A program made the translations under genes and the position numbers. Positions 17,450 through 26,028 of a stretch of 64,000 nucleotides of DNA are shown here, piece after piece. Below the pieces are notes generated by a model that saw nothing but the letters and a program-made list of their open reading frames with translations, ran no database searches and was not told the DNA's origin. The stretch lies in NCBI RefSeq assembly GCF_900499075.1, contig NZ_UIHC01000010.1, positions 1 to 64,000 of the forward strand, given 5' to 3'. Each line of letters opens with the position of its first letter. The first letter of the stretch is position 1. This stretch comes from Roseinatronobacter ekhonensis (GTDB lineage: Bacteria; Pseudomonadota; Alphaproteobacteria; Rhodobacterales; Rhodobacteraceae).

Positions 17450-18868
17450 ATGGCTTCCAGCACTGCCCTTGCGCGCGCGTTTGCTGCCGCGCTCGTCTTG
17501 TCCGCACCCGTCTTTGCGCCTGCCAATGCGCAGACGGACGGCGTTCTGACCCGCCAATATGAGGATGGCGGCATATACGAGGGCGAGTTCCGCGACGGCC
17601 TGCAACACGGCCAAGGCACATACCGGCTGCCCAACGGGTTCGAATATACCGGCGAATGGGTCGATGGGCAGATCAGCGGACAGGGCGTGGCGCGCTATCC
17701 GTCCGGCGCGGTCTATGAGGGCCAGTTCGCTGCCGGTCGGCCCGAAGGACAGGGCATGATGACCTTCGCGGACGGCTCCACCTATCAGGGCGACTGGGTC
17801 GAAGGCGCTATCACGGGGCAGGGCCGCCGTGTCTTTGCCAATGGCGCGGTCTACGAGGGTGCCTTTGTCAACGGCCAGCCCGAAGGCGAGGGCACGCTGA
17901 CGCGCGAGGACGGCTATGCCTATACCGGCACATGGGTTGCCGGTGCGCGCGAAGGGCAGGGGCGCATCGCCTATCCCGACGGCGCGGTTTATGAGGGCCA
18001 GATGCAGGCCGATCTGCGCCACGGCACCGGAACGCTGACCCGCCCCGACGGTGTGCGCTACGAGGGTGACTGGCAGGAAGGCGAATTGCACGGACAGGGC
18101 GTGCTGACGCAGGCCAATGGCGATGTCTATACCGGTGGCTTCCAGAACGGCATGCGGCAGGGCGAAGCGCGGGTGGAACAGGCCGACGGGCTGGTGTTCG
18201 AAGGGCAGTTCGTCAATGACCAACGCGACGGCCAAGGGCGTTTGACCGGCGAGGATGGCTACCTCTACGAGGGCACTTGGGTCGCGGGGCAAATCGCGGG
18301 CGACGGGCGGTTGGTGCAGCCTGACGGGTCCGAATATGTCGGCCAGTTCCGCGCGGGCCTGCCCGACGGGCAAGGCCGCATCACCTATGCCGATGGCGCG
18401 ACCTATGAGGGCGCTTGGCTGGACGGGCAGTTCCACGGGCAGGGCCGCGCGACCTTTGCCGACGGGTCCACCTATGAGGGCGAACATGTGCAGGGGCTCG
18501 CCGAAGGGCAGGGCGTCATGACCTTTGCCGATGGCCGCGTCTATACCGGCGCGTTCAAGGGCGGCGAGCTGCACGGGCAGGGCGAGATGACCTATCCCGA
18601 CGGCTCTGTCTATACCGGCGAATTCGTCGAAGGGCTGCGCGACGGGCAAGGCCGCATCGTGCTGGCGGACGGGTTCGTGTATGAAGGCGACTGGCAGGCG
18701 GGTGACATCACCGGCAGCGGGGTTGCGACCTATGCGACGGGCGATGTCTATGAAGGCGAGTTCGTGAACGGCCAGCGCGACGGCACTGGGGTGCTGCGCT
18801 ACGCGACCGGCGAAGTGCTGACGGGCGACTGGCAAGACGGCGTGATGACGGTGCGGGATGGGGAATGA
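17450..18868 (+). CDS. Exported MORN-repeat protein
   Basis: A 472-residue protein. A signal peptide (about 1-27, ending PANA) is followed by ten residues and then 18 complete 23-residue MORN repeats (37-450) plus a final degenerate copy (451-472). The repeat pattern is [F/Y]-x-D/N-G-x-x-Y-x-G-x-[F/W]-x-x-G-x-x-x-G-x-G. MORN sheets bind lipids or act as scaffolds; the bacterial exported ones have no fixed role. AGGGGGAA stands before the ATG. A strong terminator follows. It is divergent from the pilin-like gene across 190 bases. Confidence 0.88.
   Translation: MASSTALARAFAAALVLSAPVFAPANAQTDGVLTRQYEDGGIYEGEFRDGLQHGQGTYRLPNGFEYTGEWVDGQISGQGVARYPSGAVYEGQFAAGRPEGQGMMTFADGSTYQGDWVEGAITGQGRRVFANGAVYEGAFVNGQPEGEGTLTREDGYAYTGTWVAGAREGQGRIAYPDGAVYEGQMQADLRHGTGTLTRPDGVRYEGDWQEGELHGQGVLTQANGDVYTGGFQNGMRQGEARVEQADGLVFEGQFVNDQRDGQGRLTGEDGYLYEGTWVAGQIAGDGRLVQPDGSEYVGQFRAGLPDGQGRITYADGATYEGAWLDGQFHGQGRATFADGSTYEGEHVQGLAEGQGVMTFADGRVYTGAFKGGELHGQGEMTYPDGSVYTGEFVEGLRDGQGRIVLADGFVYEGDWQAGDITGSGVATYATGDVYEGEFVNGQRDGTGVLRYATGEVLTGDWQDGVMTVRDGE
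17558..18799 (+). repeat. 18 tandem 69-bp units encoding MORN repeats
   Basis: The coding repeat keeps exact 69-base periodicity with no insertions over 18 units. The most conserved positions code the DG-x-x-Y-x-G core. Units differ enough in codon choice that the array looks old rather than recently amplified. Confidence 0.85.
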
Positions 18869-18871
18869 GGT

Positions 18872-18906
18872 CAGCGGATGGCCGCAAGACCCTCATCCGC
18901 TGTTTT
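18872..18906 (+). terminator. Rho-independent terminator of the MORN gene
   Basis: CAGCGGATG and CATCCGCTG make a perfect 9-bp stem around a 13-base loop, followed at once by TTTT. It begins three bases after the MORN stop codon. Beyond it base composition drops sharply. Confidence 0.85.
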
Positions 18907-19080
18907 GTTATGATGCGAACGTGTTTCCATCAAGCGGGCAGAATATCATATTCTAAGGCAGCGATGGCTGACACAGCGTTAGTTTACTGCCATATATCTT
19001 TGGCGCAGAGCAACATGCACATTGGCTGCCTTTTGAGCTTGAACACCGATTTTCGTCTATTAGATCAATATAAACCCAAA

Positions 19081-20061
19081 TCATATGAACAGAATCTCCC
19101 GCTTGTTGAGATCATCTAGAATTGTCCACATTGGCTGAGGCCATACAACGCCCTCTTTTTTAAGTTCATCTACACGATTTCGAAAATGTGGGACGCTAAT
19201 GAGAGTGGAATCATGAAATTCAGCATAGAAGTTTGACATCGCGCTAATCGTATTTTCCATCATTTCACCCGGTTTCCGAATCTGAGCGCGGTTCAAATAC
19301 GTGACAATCGCGCTGCTTACAGTAAAGAAGCAAAACCCAATGATCATAATATTTATAAGAACGCTACCAAGCATTTCTGGGAACAAGTCAATATAGTTTG
19401 ATGCAGCAAGTACAAGAGCAATGCCAATCCCACTTCCACTAAGTGCAATCAGACTGTTAGTAAACCATGTTCCAAACACTGATTTTTGGTAGTTTTGGAA
19501 AATACTTTTCTTGGTGAAAAAATTAGGAGACAATACATAGTTAATATATTTTACGATCTCCGCTTCGGTTAAGCAAGCGAGCAAGATGCGATCAACATAT
19601 GCACTACGAAACTCGCTTTCGAGATACTCCCGAATACCACATTCGAGATCATCGATCCGAACGTTCATCCGTCCATTTTCGCTCGCCTCTTTTAGAAGGC
19701 TTTGCGGGTTCAACTCGCATGTCATTCTAAAATACTTGATAGCTTCGTTGTCTGAAAATTCTGCAAGACTTTCTGAGGTGTGATATGCGCCGAATGAGTC
19801 AGTGATATTTGATGCAATGATGTGAGCTTTTTCAAGAAAATCAGATGCGTTGTCGTCGGATGGATGCAGGCCTTGATCTTCGGATAGCTTTGCTGCTAAT
19901 TTAAGCATAGCTCTGGTAAAAAGGATCTTCTGTGAGTTTTCTTCGATAGTTCGGAGCGCCCATCGCGCATTTTTGGGCACGCGCAAGCTGTTACTAAGAA
20001 AAACTTCGATCAATTCACGGTAGCTGCGGTTTCTCGGTTTATCAAAGCCCGAATCGTGCAT
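19081..20061 (-). CDS. AT-rich two-helix membrane protein of unknown function
   Basis: A 326-residue protein I do not recognise. Residues 1-200 are soluble and helix-rich; two membrane helices follow at about 203-221 and 229-256, then a soluble tail of 70 residues. Base composition is unlike the rest of the window: hand counts of two 60-base lines (19381 and 19501) give 42 and 25 percent G+C against 67 percent in a line of the adjacent P450 gene. Codons ending in A/T dominate. This points to recent transfer. The ATG at 20061 has GAGG eight bases upstream; the frame is open to 20229 but the extra part runs through a tandem repeat and is rejected. The neighbours give no hint of function. Confidence 0.7.
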   Translation of the reverse strand: MHDSGFDKPRNRSYRELIEVFLSNSLRVPKNARWALRTIEENSQKILFTRAMLKLAAKLSEDQGLHPSDDNASDFLEKAHIIASNITDSFGAYHTSESLAEFSDNEAIKYFRMTCELNPQSLLKEASENGRMNVRIDDLECGIREYLESEFRSAYVDRILLACLTEAEIVKYINYVLSPNFFTKKSIFQNYQKSVFGTWFTNSLIALSGSGIGIALVLAASNYIDLFPEMLGSVLINIMIIGFCFFTVSSAIVTYLNRAQIRKPGEMMENTISAMSNFYAEFHDSTLISVPHFRNRVDELKKEGVVWPQPMWTILDDLNKREILFI

Positions 20062-20128
20062 GTTGGCCTCTATATTTTCGACTGAGATCTTATAAACGGG
20101 TTGCAAAAATTTCAAGATAAAGGCGCTT

Positions 20129-20166
20129 CGGGCTCTTCGCGTCTTAGCGGGCTCTTCGCGTCTTAG
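20129..20166. repeat. Two perfect tandem copies of a 19-bp sequence
   Basis: CGGGCTCTTCGCGTCTTAG occurs twice with no gap, 68 bases upstream of the AT-rich gene and 35 bases past the P450 stop. It marks one edge of the low-GC stretch. No copy is seen at the other edge (around 18870-19080). Confidence 0.9.
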
Positions 20167-20200
20167 TATGAAAACAAACCAAGAAGCAGATGCCACCACT

Positions 20201-21403
20201 TCACCCCACCAGCCCCTCCAACCGCGCATAGCCCCGGAACCGTATCCGCCCGCCCGGGACCCGTGCGCCCTCTAGTCGATACCGGGGATACCGCGCCAGA
20301 AAGCGGCTGACGGCCACTTTCCCTTCCAGCCGGGCCAAGGTCAGCCCGACGCAGACATGCGGGCCGCCTGCAAAAGCCAGATGCCGGTTCGGTTTGCGGG
20401 TTATGTCGAACGTCTCAGGCGCGTCGAACACCGCCGGGTCGCGGTTCGCGGCCCCTATGCACAGGTGCAGCACCGTGCCCGCTGGCACTGCGACCCCGCC
20501 GATCTCGACATCCTCCACCGCCTGCCGGTTGCCGAACTGATTGGGCGAGAGATACCGCAGGCATTCCTCTATCGTGGGCGCGATCAACTCCGGCGCGTCT
20601 AGCAACCGCGCCCGCGCGTCGGGAAAATCATCCAGCAGCGCAAGCGTGTTGCCGATCAGGTTGGTCGTCGTTTCATGTCCCGCGTTCAGGATGAAGATGC
20701 AATTCTGCAATAGCTCTGTTTCCGACAGGGTTTCCCCCTCGCGGGTGCCCATGATGAGCCGCGTCAGCACATCCACCTCCGGGTCGCCGGGGGCCGTGCG
20801 CCGCCGCGCGACCAGCCCTTCCAGATAGGCGGTAAACTCAGTCACAGCGGTGTTCCCGCGCGCCAGCACCTCTGGCCCCGGTGCCGGTTCCAGCGCGCCG
20901 AGGATCGCCAGCGACCAGTCGCGCAAGGGGCCGCGTTCGTCATGCGGCACGTCCAGCAGGTTGCCGATAATCTCTACCGGAATCGCCGAGGCAAACTCTT
21001 CGATCAGGTCCACGCGCGGTCCCATGCGGTCCAGTAGCGCATCGACCGTGGCCACCAGCCCCGGCTCCATCCGTGCAATCGCGCGCGGGGTCAGGGCAGA
21101 GGCCATGATCTTGCGCACCCGCGTGTGCAAGGGCGGATCGTTGAACACCAGCGAGTTGGTGTGATGCGTGTAGAGGGCCGCGTCCCGCCCGAAAACCGGC
21201 GCGAACATTGCCTGCTTGTCCGACGAAAACCGCGCAGTGTCGCGATACACCATGTCCAGATCGGCATGGCGCGACAGCAGCACGGACCCATCGGGCAGCC
21301 GCAGAACCGGTGTGTCGCGCAGCAAGGTCGCATAGGTCGGGAAAGGGTCTTCCAAAAAGCCCGCCGGCGGGGCGGCAAGGTCGAAGAGCGCGGTCGCTGG
21401 CAT
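20201..21403 (-). CDS. Cytochrome P450
   Basis: A 400-residue soluble bacterial P450. The haem-binding motif is FAGGPHVCVG with the thiolate Cys at 351. The I helix carries AGHETTTN (proton-relay Thr) and the K helix E-x-x-R reads EECLR. Its size and lack of a membrane anchor indicate a class I enzyme needing a ferredoxin and a reductase, neither of which is encoded nearby. Substrate unknown. It is divergent from lptF over 131 bases. Confidence 0.93.
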   Translation of the reverse strand: MPATALFDLAAPPAGFLEDPFPTYATLLRDTPVLRLPDGSVLLSRHADLDMVYRDTARFSSDKQAMFAPVFGRDAALYTHHTNSLVFNDPPLHTRVRKIMASALTPRAIARMEPGLVATVDALLDRMGPRVDLIEEFASAIPVEIIGNLLDVPHDERGPLRDWSLAILGALEPAPGPEVLARGNTAVTEFTAYLEGLVARRRTAPGDPEVDVLTRLIMGTREGETLSETELLQNCIFILNAGHETTTNLIGNTLALLDDFPDARARLLDAPELIAPTIEECLRYLSPNQFGNRQAVEDVEIGGVAVPAGTVLHLCIGAANRDPAVFDAPETFDITRKPNRHLAFAGGPHVCVGLTLARLEGKVAVSRFLARYPRYRLEGARVPGGRIRFRGYARLEGLVG

Positions 21404-21534
21404 GGTTAATCCTCCTGCCCGCCAGATTGAGCGACATTTTCGCCCCCGACAAGCCCGTGCGCCCGCTTCGGCGTGGCAATCGACTGCCTTTGCCGTTAAG
21501 GTCCGGAAAGTACTTCCGAAGGACGCCCCCTCGC

Positions 21535-22635
21535 GTGAGCCGCATTGACCGATACCTGCTGGGACAGCTTTTGTCCGTATTCGCGTTTTTCACGCTGGTG
21601 CTGGTGGCGGTGTATTGGGTCAACCGCGCGGCACGCCTGTTCGACGCTGTTGTCGGCGGGGGGCAAAGCTTCTGGGTGTTTCTGGAGCTTTCCGCGCTGA
21701 CCCTGCCGAACGTGTTTCGCGTGGTGCTGCCGCTGTCTGCCTTTGCCGCCGCCGTCTATGTCGCCATCCGCATGACGCGTGACAACGAACTTGTTGTGTT
21801 GCAAGGCACCGGCCTGTCCTTTGCCCGGCTATTGCGCCCTGTCGCCCTGTTCGGGCTGGTCGTGGCGCTGATGCTGGGCGTGTTGATGCACGTCCTCAGC
21901 CCGATGTCACGCGCGCAACTTGCAGAACGTCAGGTGGCGATTGCGGGCAATATCAGCGCAAGGCTTCTGCGTGCGGGCGAATTCCTGCAACCGACCGACC
22001 GGATCGTGGTGTTCATCCGCGAAATTGCAGAAGATGGCACGCTGCTTGATGTGTTCCTGTCGGACGGGCGCGACCCCGCCCGTACGGTCGAATACAATGC
22101 GTCCCAAGCGCTTCTTGTCACGGGGGCCGACAGCGCGGTTCTGGTCATGCTGGATGGTGTGGCGCTGGCCTACACCAAAGCCGAGGACAGGCTGACAACC
22201 ATCAGCTTCGATGAACTGACCTACGATATCGGCGCGCTCATCGCGCCAGATACCCGCCGTGTTGATGTTGTGGAATTGCCGACATCGGCGCTGCTTGCTG
22301 TCGATGACCGGACGCGCGCGGCGATGGGTTTGACACTGGCTGAGGTGCGGTTCGAATTGGCCTCTCGCGTGGCGCAGCCGCTACTGGCGGTCATTACCGC
22401 GCTTGTCGGGTTTGCCGCGTTGTTTTTAGGGCAATTCAGCCGGTTGGGCGCATGGCGTCAGGTCTTGGCGGGCATCATTGTGCTTGCGCTGATCCAGCTT
22501 CTGGCCAATGCCTCGGCGGGCGTGGCGCTGCGCAGCGCCGATGCCGCGTTTCTGGCATTTGCGCCGGTGGTTGCAGGCTTGGCCGTGGTGGCGGCCATGC
22601 TGTACTGGGCCGCGCGCCGGAAGGGTCGAGCATGA
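21535..22635 (+). CDS. lptF: LPS export ABC transporter permease LptF
   Basis: A 366-residue YjgP/YjgQ-family permease. It begins RIDRYLLGQLLSVFAFFTLVLVAVYWVNRAARL, the typical first helix with the conserved N-terminal RY motif, has three N-terminal helices, a periplasmic beta-jellyroll region (about 110-260) and three C-terminal helices. With LptG and LptB2 it extracts LPS from the inner membrane. The start is a GTG at 21535; AAGGA lies 12 bases before it and no ATG fits. It overlaps lptG by four bases. Confidence 0.94.
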   Translation: MSRIDRYLLGQLLSVFAFFTLVLVAVYWVNRAARLFDAVVGGGQSFWVFLELSALTLPNVFRVVLPLSAFAAAVYVAIRMTRDNELVVLQGTGLSFARLLRPVALFGLVVALMLGVLMHVLSPMSRAQLAERQVAIAGNISARLLRAGEFLQPTDRIVVFIREIAEDGTLLDVFLSDGRDPARTVEYNASQALLVTGADSAVLVMLDGVALAYTKAEDRLTTISFDELTYDIGALIAPDTRRVDVVELPTSALLAVDDRTRAAMGLTLAEVRFELASRVAQPLLAVITALVGFAALFLGQFSRLGAWRQVLAGIIVLALIQLLANASAGVALRSADAAFLAFAPVVAGLAVVAAMLYWAARRKGRA

Positions 22636-23726
22636 TCCTGGAGCGCTATTTCCTGAAGCGTCTGCTCGTGACCGCTGCAATGGTGTCCGGGGTGTTCCTT
22701 GGGATGATATTGCTGCTGGATATGGTCGAGCAGCTAAGACGATTGGCGGGGCTTGACGCGGGCTTTGGTGCGGCGCTGCGATTGTCGCTGCTGAATGCGC
22801 CAGAGGCGTTCTATGAGATCGCACCGTTGGTCATGATGCTGGCGGCGCTCTGGCTAGGTCTTGGCTGGTCGCGCAGTTCCGAATTCGTGGTGATCCGGGC
22901 GGCGGGGCGGTCGGTGCCCCGCTTGCTTGCGCTGCCGGCCCTGGCGTTGTTGCTTGCGGCTGTCGGGTTCGTCGCGGTTATGAACCCGCTGGTTGCCAGT
23001 TCTGCGCGCGAATATCAGCGCAGCCTGTCCGCGCTACAAGGCGGCACTGGCGCGGTGGTGGCCTTTTCCGGCGATGAATTGTGGTTGCGGCAAGCTGATA
23101 CGCTCGGCCAGACCGTGATCCATGCCCCGCGGGCCGAGGCAACAGGCACCGTCTTATTCGATGCCAGCTTTTTCGTGTTCCACCCCGAGCGCGGTCTGTC
23201 GGTTCGCCTGCGTGCGGCGCGCGCCGATCTGCGCCCCGGCGCATGGCAGTTAAGCGGCGTCAAGCGTTGGCAGATGTCGCACCTGAATCCAGAGGCGCAG
23301 GCCCGCACGCTGGACACGCTGGCCGTTCCCACCGACCTTACGCCGGAAAAAATTCGCGACAGCTTTGCGCAGGCCCGCACTATTCCGCTGTTCCAGCTTC
23401 CCGAATTCATTGCCGCGCTGGAGCGTGCGGGATTTTCGGCGCTCGAACACAGAATGCGATTGCAGATGGAACTGGCCTTGCCAGTGCTTCTGACAGGCAT
23501 GATGTTGTTGGCTTTGGCGCTCAGCATACATCATGCACGATCGGGGGGCGTGGGAATTCGGTCGCTCGTCACGATTCTCTCTGGATTTACCCTGTTCTTT
23601 TTGCGTAACTTTGCGCAGGTCTTGGGGGAGACCGGGCAGATTCCCGTGGTGCTTGCTGCGTGGGGGCTGCCAGTTGCGACGATGCTACTTGCCATGGGCG
23701 TTATGCTGAATCTGGAGGAAAGCTAA
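22632..23726 (+). CDS. lptG: LPS export ABC transporter permease LptG
   Basis: A 364-residue partner of LptF with the same six-helix plus periplasmic jellyroll layout; it opens ILERYFLKRLLVTAAMVSGVFLGM and has the YEIAPLVMMLAALWLGLGWSRSSEFVVIRAAG coupling-helix region that contacts LptB. Start by ATGA overlap with lptF; its stop shares one base with the lptD start. The three genes therefore form one translationally coupled unit. lptB, lptA and lptC are not in the window. Confidence 0.94.
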   Translation: MILERYFLKRLLVTAAMVSGVFLGMILLLDMVEQLRRLAGLDAGFGAALRLSLLNAPEAFYEIAPLVMMLAALWLGLGWSRSSEFVVIRAAGRSVPRLLALPALALLLAAVGFVAVMNPLVASSAREYQRSLSALQGGTGAVVAFSGDELWLRQADTLGQTVIHAPRAEATGTVLFDASFFVFHPERGLSVRLRAARADLRPGAWQLSGVKRWQMSHLNPEAQARTLDTLAVPTDLTPEKIRDSFAQARTIPLFQLPEFIAALERAGFSALEHRMRLQMELALPVLLTGMMLLALALSIHHARSGGVGIRSLVTILSGFTLFFLRNFAQVLGETGQIPVVLAAWGLPVATMLLAMGVMLNLEES

Positions 23727-25915
23727 TGCGGCCCGCGCCGCCAAAGCCACGCCGGACGAGTCTGGGCTTCGGTCTGGGGCGCATTTTGGCGTGTGTTTGT
23801 GCTGTCCTAGTGTCCGCAGCCCTGCCGGTGGTTACCGCGTCGCCCGCGTCTGCACAGCAAGACGCCGGATTTGCAACGCTTCTGGCAGACCGTCTGTATC
23901 TGGATGGCCCGAACCGGTTGATCGCTGAAGGAAATGTCGAGGCGTTTTTCGGCGAGTCGCGTGTAACCGCCGAGCGCATTGTTTATGACCGTGCCAGCGG
24001 GGGCATGCAGATCACCGGGCCGCTGGTCTTGTCCGAAGGGTCAGGCACCGTTTTATTGGCAGACAGCGCGGAACTGCGCGAGGGGCTGCGGCTTGGCCTG
24101 ATACGGTCGGCGCGTGTCGTGTTGGAACAGCAGTTGCAGATTGCCGCCACAACGGTCGAGCGCCGCTCCGAGCGGTTCACAGAGATGAACAATGTCGTCG
24201 CATCCGCCTGCGAAATCTGCCCCGAGCGCAACACACCCTTGTGGGAGGTGCGCGCCGACCGCGTGGTGCACGATACCGTCGAACGCCAGCTTTATTTCGA
24301 AGGTGCGCGCTTTCGCATGTTCGGTCTGCCCGTGGCCTATATCCCACGTCTGCGCGTGCCCGACCCCAGCCTTGAGCGCGCGACAGGGTTTCTCAGCCCG
24401 CGCTTTTCGCTGGATAGCGACCACGGGCTTGGCCTGCGCGCACCCTATTTCATCGCGTTATCGGCCGATAAGGATCTGACGCTGACGCCGTTTCTGGGCA
24501 CCAAAGGAACCTATGCCCTGGAAGCCCGCTACCGGCAGGCCTTTTCCAACGGGATGCTGGAACTTGGCGGCCTGATCGCGCGCGACTCGATCCGCAGTGG
24601 CGAATTGCGCGGGATGCTATACGCTGTCGGTGATTTCGACCTGCCGCGCGGCTACAGCCTTAGCTTCAACCTGATCCAGCCCTCTGACCGCAGCTTGCTA
24701 GAGGATTACGACCGCGACCAGTCGCGGCTTGTCAGCGATATTACCCTGGAACGCGTGCGCCGTGACGAGCGTATCCGCGTGCAGGCACTGCAATTCCGGT
24801 CTTTGCGATTGGGGGACGTGAATGCCACGCTGCCCAATTCTGTGGGGCAGGGGCTGTATGACCGACGGTTCGACATGCCCGTAATTGGTGGTGTCGGGCG
24901 TCTGCGGCTGGAAGCCGAAGGCTACAGCCGCCGCCAGCCGCTTGGTCCCGACCCCAAACGCGTTGCCCGTTTGTCAGGGGATCTGCGTTGGCGCCGCGAC
25001 ACGGTTCTGCCCGGTGGCGTGCTGGGGGCTGTTGGCCTGAACCTTGGGATGGACCATGTCCGCGTGGCGCCCGCGCTCAGCGGGTTCGCGCCAGCAACGA
25101 CCCGCTTGCGTCCGTCGGTCATGGCCGAATTGCGCTGGCCGCTGGTTCGGGCCAGTGCAGGCGGCGCTCGCCATGTGATAGAGCCGGTTGCGCAGGTTAT
25201 CTGGAGCAATGACAAGTTGTATGGCCTGCCCAACGCCACAAGCCGTATGCCGGAACTGGACGAGGGCAACCTGTTCAGCTTTGACCGCTTTGCGGGCGGC
25301 GATGCCCGCGAAGCCGGTTTGCGCGCCAATCTGGGGCTGAGTTGGACGCGGTACGACCCGGACGGGTGGTCCAGCACGATCACCTTGGGGCGGATTATCC
25401 GCGACCGTGATCTGGGACAATTCTCTGCGGCGTCCCCGCTTGCGGGCAAGCAATCGGACTGGTTGCTCGCGGCCAGCGTAGACACGGCTGCGGGGCTGAC
25501 CCTGTCCAGCCGGTCGCTCTTTACGGATAACTTTGACCTGACGCGCAGTGCGATCGAACTGGACTGGACGACCGACGCGTTCAGCATTTCGACCAGCTAT
25601 ATGCACATAGAGGCAGATCCGTTTGAAAATCGGCCCGCAACCGCGTCGGAATGGACCTTCGACGGGAGCCGTGCGCTGGACGAAAACTGGACCGCCCGCG
25701 TGGGGTGGCGCTATGACATTGCGCAAAAACGCGCTGCGCGGACCTCTCTTGGGCTAGACTATGAAAATGAATGCCTGCGCATGGCCATGCAGGTGGAACG
25801 GAAGTATTCGGCCACAACGAATTCGACCGCGACCCGGTTTGGCCTGAATGTGGATATTCTGGGCATTGGCGGGAACCCTTCGGTCGCACGAAAAAGGTGC
25901 TCTGATGGGCTTTGA
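23726..25915 (+). CDS. lptD: LPS assembly protein LptD
   Basis: A 729-residue outer-membrane protein that inserts LPS into the outer leaflet together with LptE. A signal peptide (about 1-44, ending PASA) precedes an OstA/LptA-type beta-jellyroll (about 50-165), then the LptD barrel. Two cysteines in ACEICPE near residue 160 and two near the C-terminus (ENECLRM, RKRCSDGL) mirror the cross-domain disulfides of the E. coli protein. GGAGGAAAG precedes the ATG. The next gene is surA, its likely folding chaperone. Confidence 0.94.
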   Translation: MRPAPPKPRRTSLGFGLGRILACVCAVLVSAALPVVTASPASAQQDAGFATLLADRLYLDGPNRLIAEGNVEAFFGESRVTAERIVYDRASGGMQITGPLVLSEGSGTVLLADSAELREGLRLGLIRSARVVLEQQLQIAATTVERRSERFTEMNNVVASACEICPERNTPLWEVRADRVVHDTVERQLYFEGARFRMFGLPVAYIPRLRVPDPSLERATGFLSPRFSLDSDHGLGLRAPYFIALSADKDLTLTPFLGTKGTYALEARYRQAFSNGMLELGGLIARDSIRSGELRGMLYAVGDFDLPRGYSLSFNLIQPSDRSLLEDYDRDQSRLVSDITLERVRRDERIRVQALQFRSLRLGDVNATLPNSVGQGLYDRRFDMPVIGGVGRLRLEAEGYSRRQPLGPDPKRVARLSGDLRWRRDTVLPGGVLGAVGLNLGMDHVRVAPALSGFAPATTRLRPSVMAELRWPLVRASAGGARHVIEPVAQVIWSNDKLYGLPNATSRMPELDEGNLFSFDRFAGGDAREAGLRANLGLSWTRYDPDGWSSTITLGRIIRDRDLGQFSAASPLAGKQSDWLLAASVDTAAGLTLSSRSLFTDNFDLTRSAIELDWTTDAFSISTSYMHIEADPFENRPATASEWTFDGSRALDENWTARVGWRYDIAQKRAARTSLGLDYENECLRMAMQVERKYSATTNSTATRFGLNVDILGIGGNPSVARKRCSDGL

Positions 25916-26028
25916 GAAGCGGGTTGCGGGGCATGACATGGCGCGCCGTGTGGTGTATGCCCGAATGGAACCGCCCAGCACTCACAGCGCGTTGCGACGC
26001 GCCACGCAGCAGAACGGACCAAATGCAG

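Noticed and set aside
18865-19119. An 84-codon frame on the plus strand beyond the MORN gene
   Set aside because: It starts inside the terminator hairpin region, has no ribosome site and no recognisable protein character; probably a chance open frame in the AT-rich stretch.
20062-20229. N-terminal extension of the AT-rich protein
   Set aside because: The extra 56 codons run through the 19-bp tandem repeat and into the P450 gene end; the ATG at 20061 has a good ribosome site.
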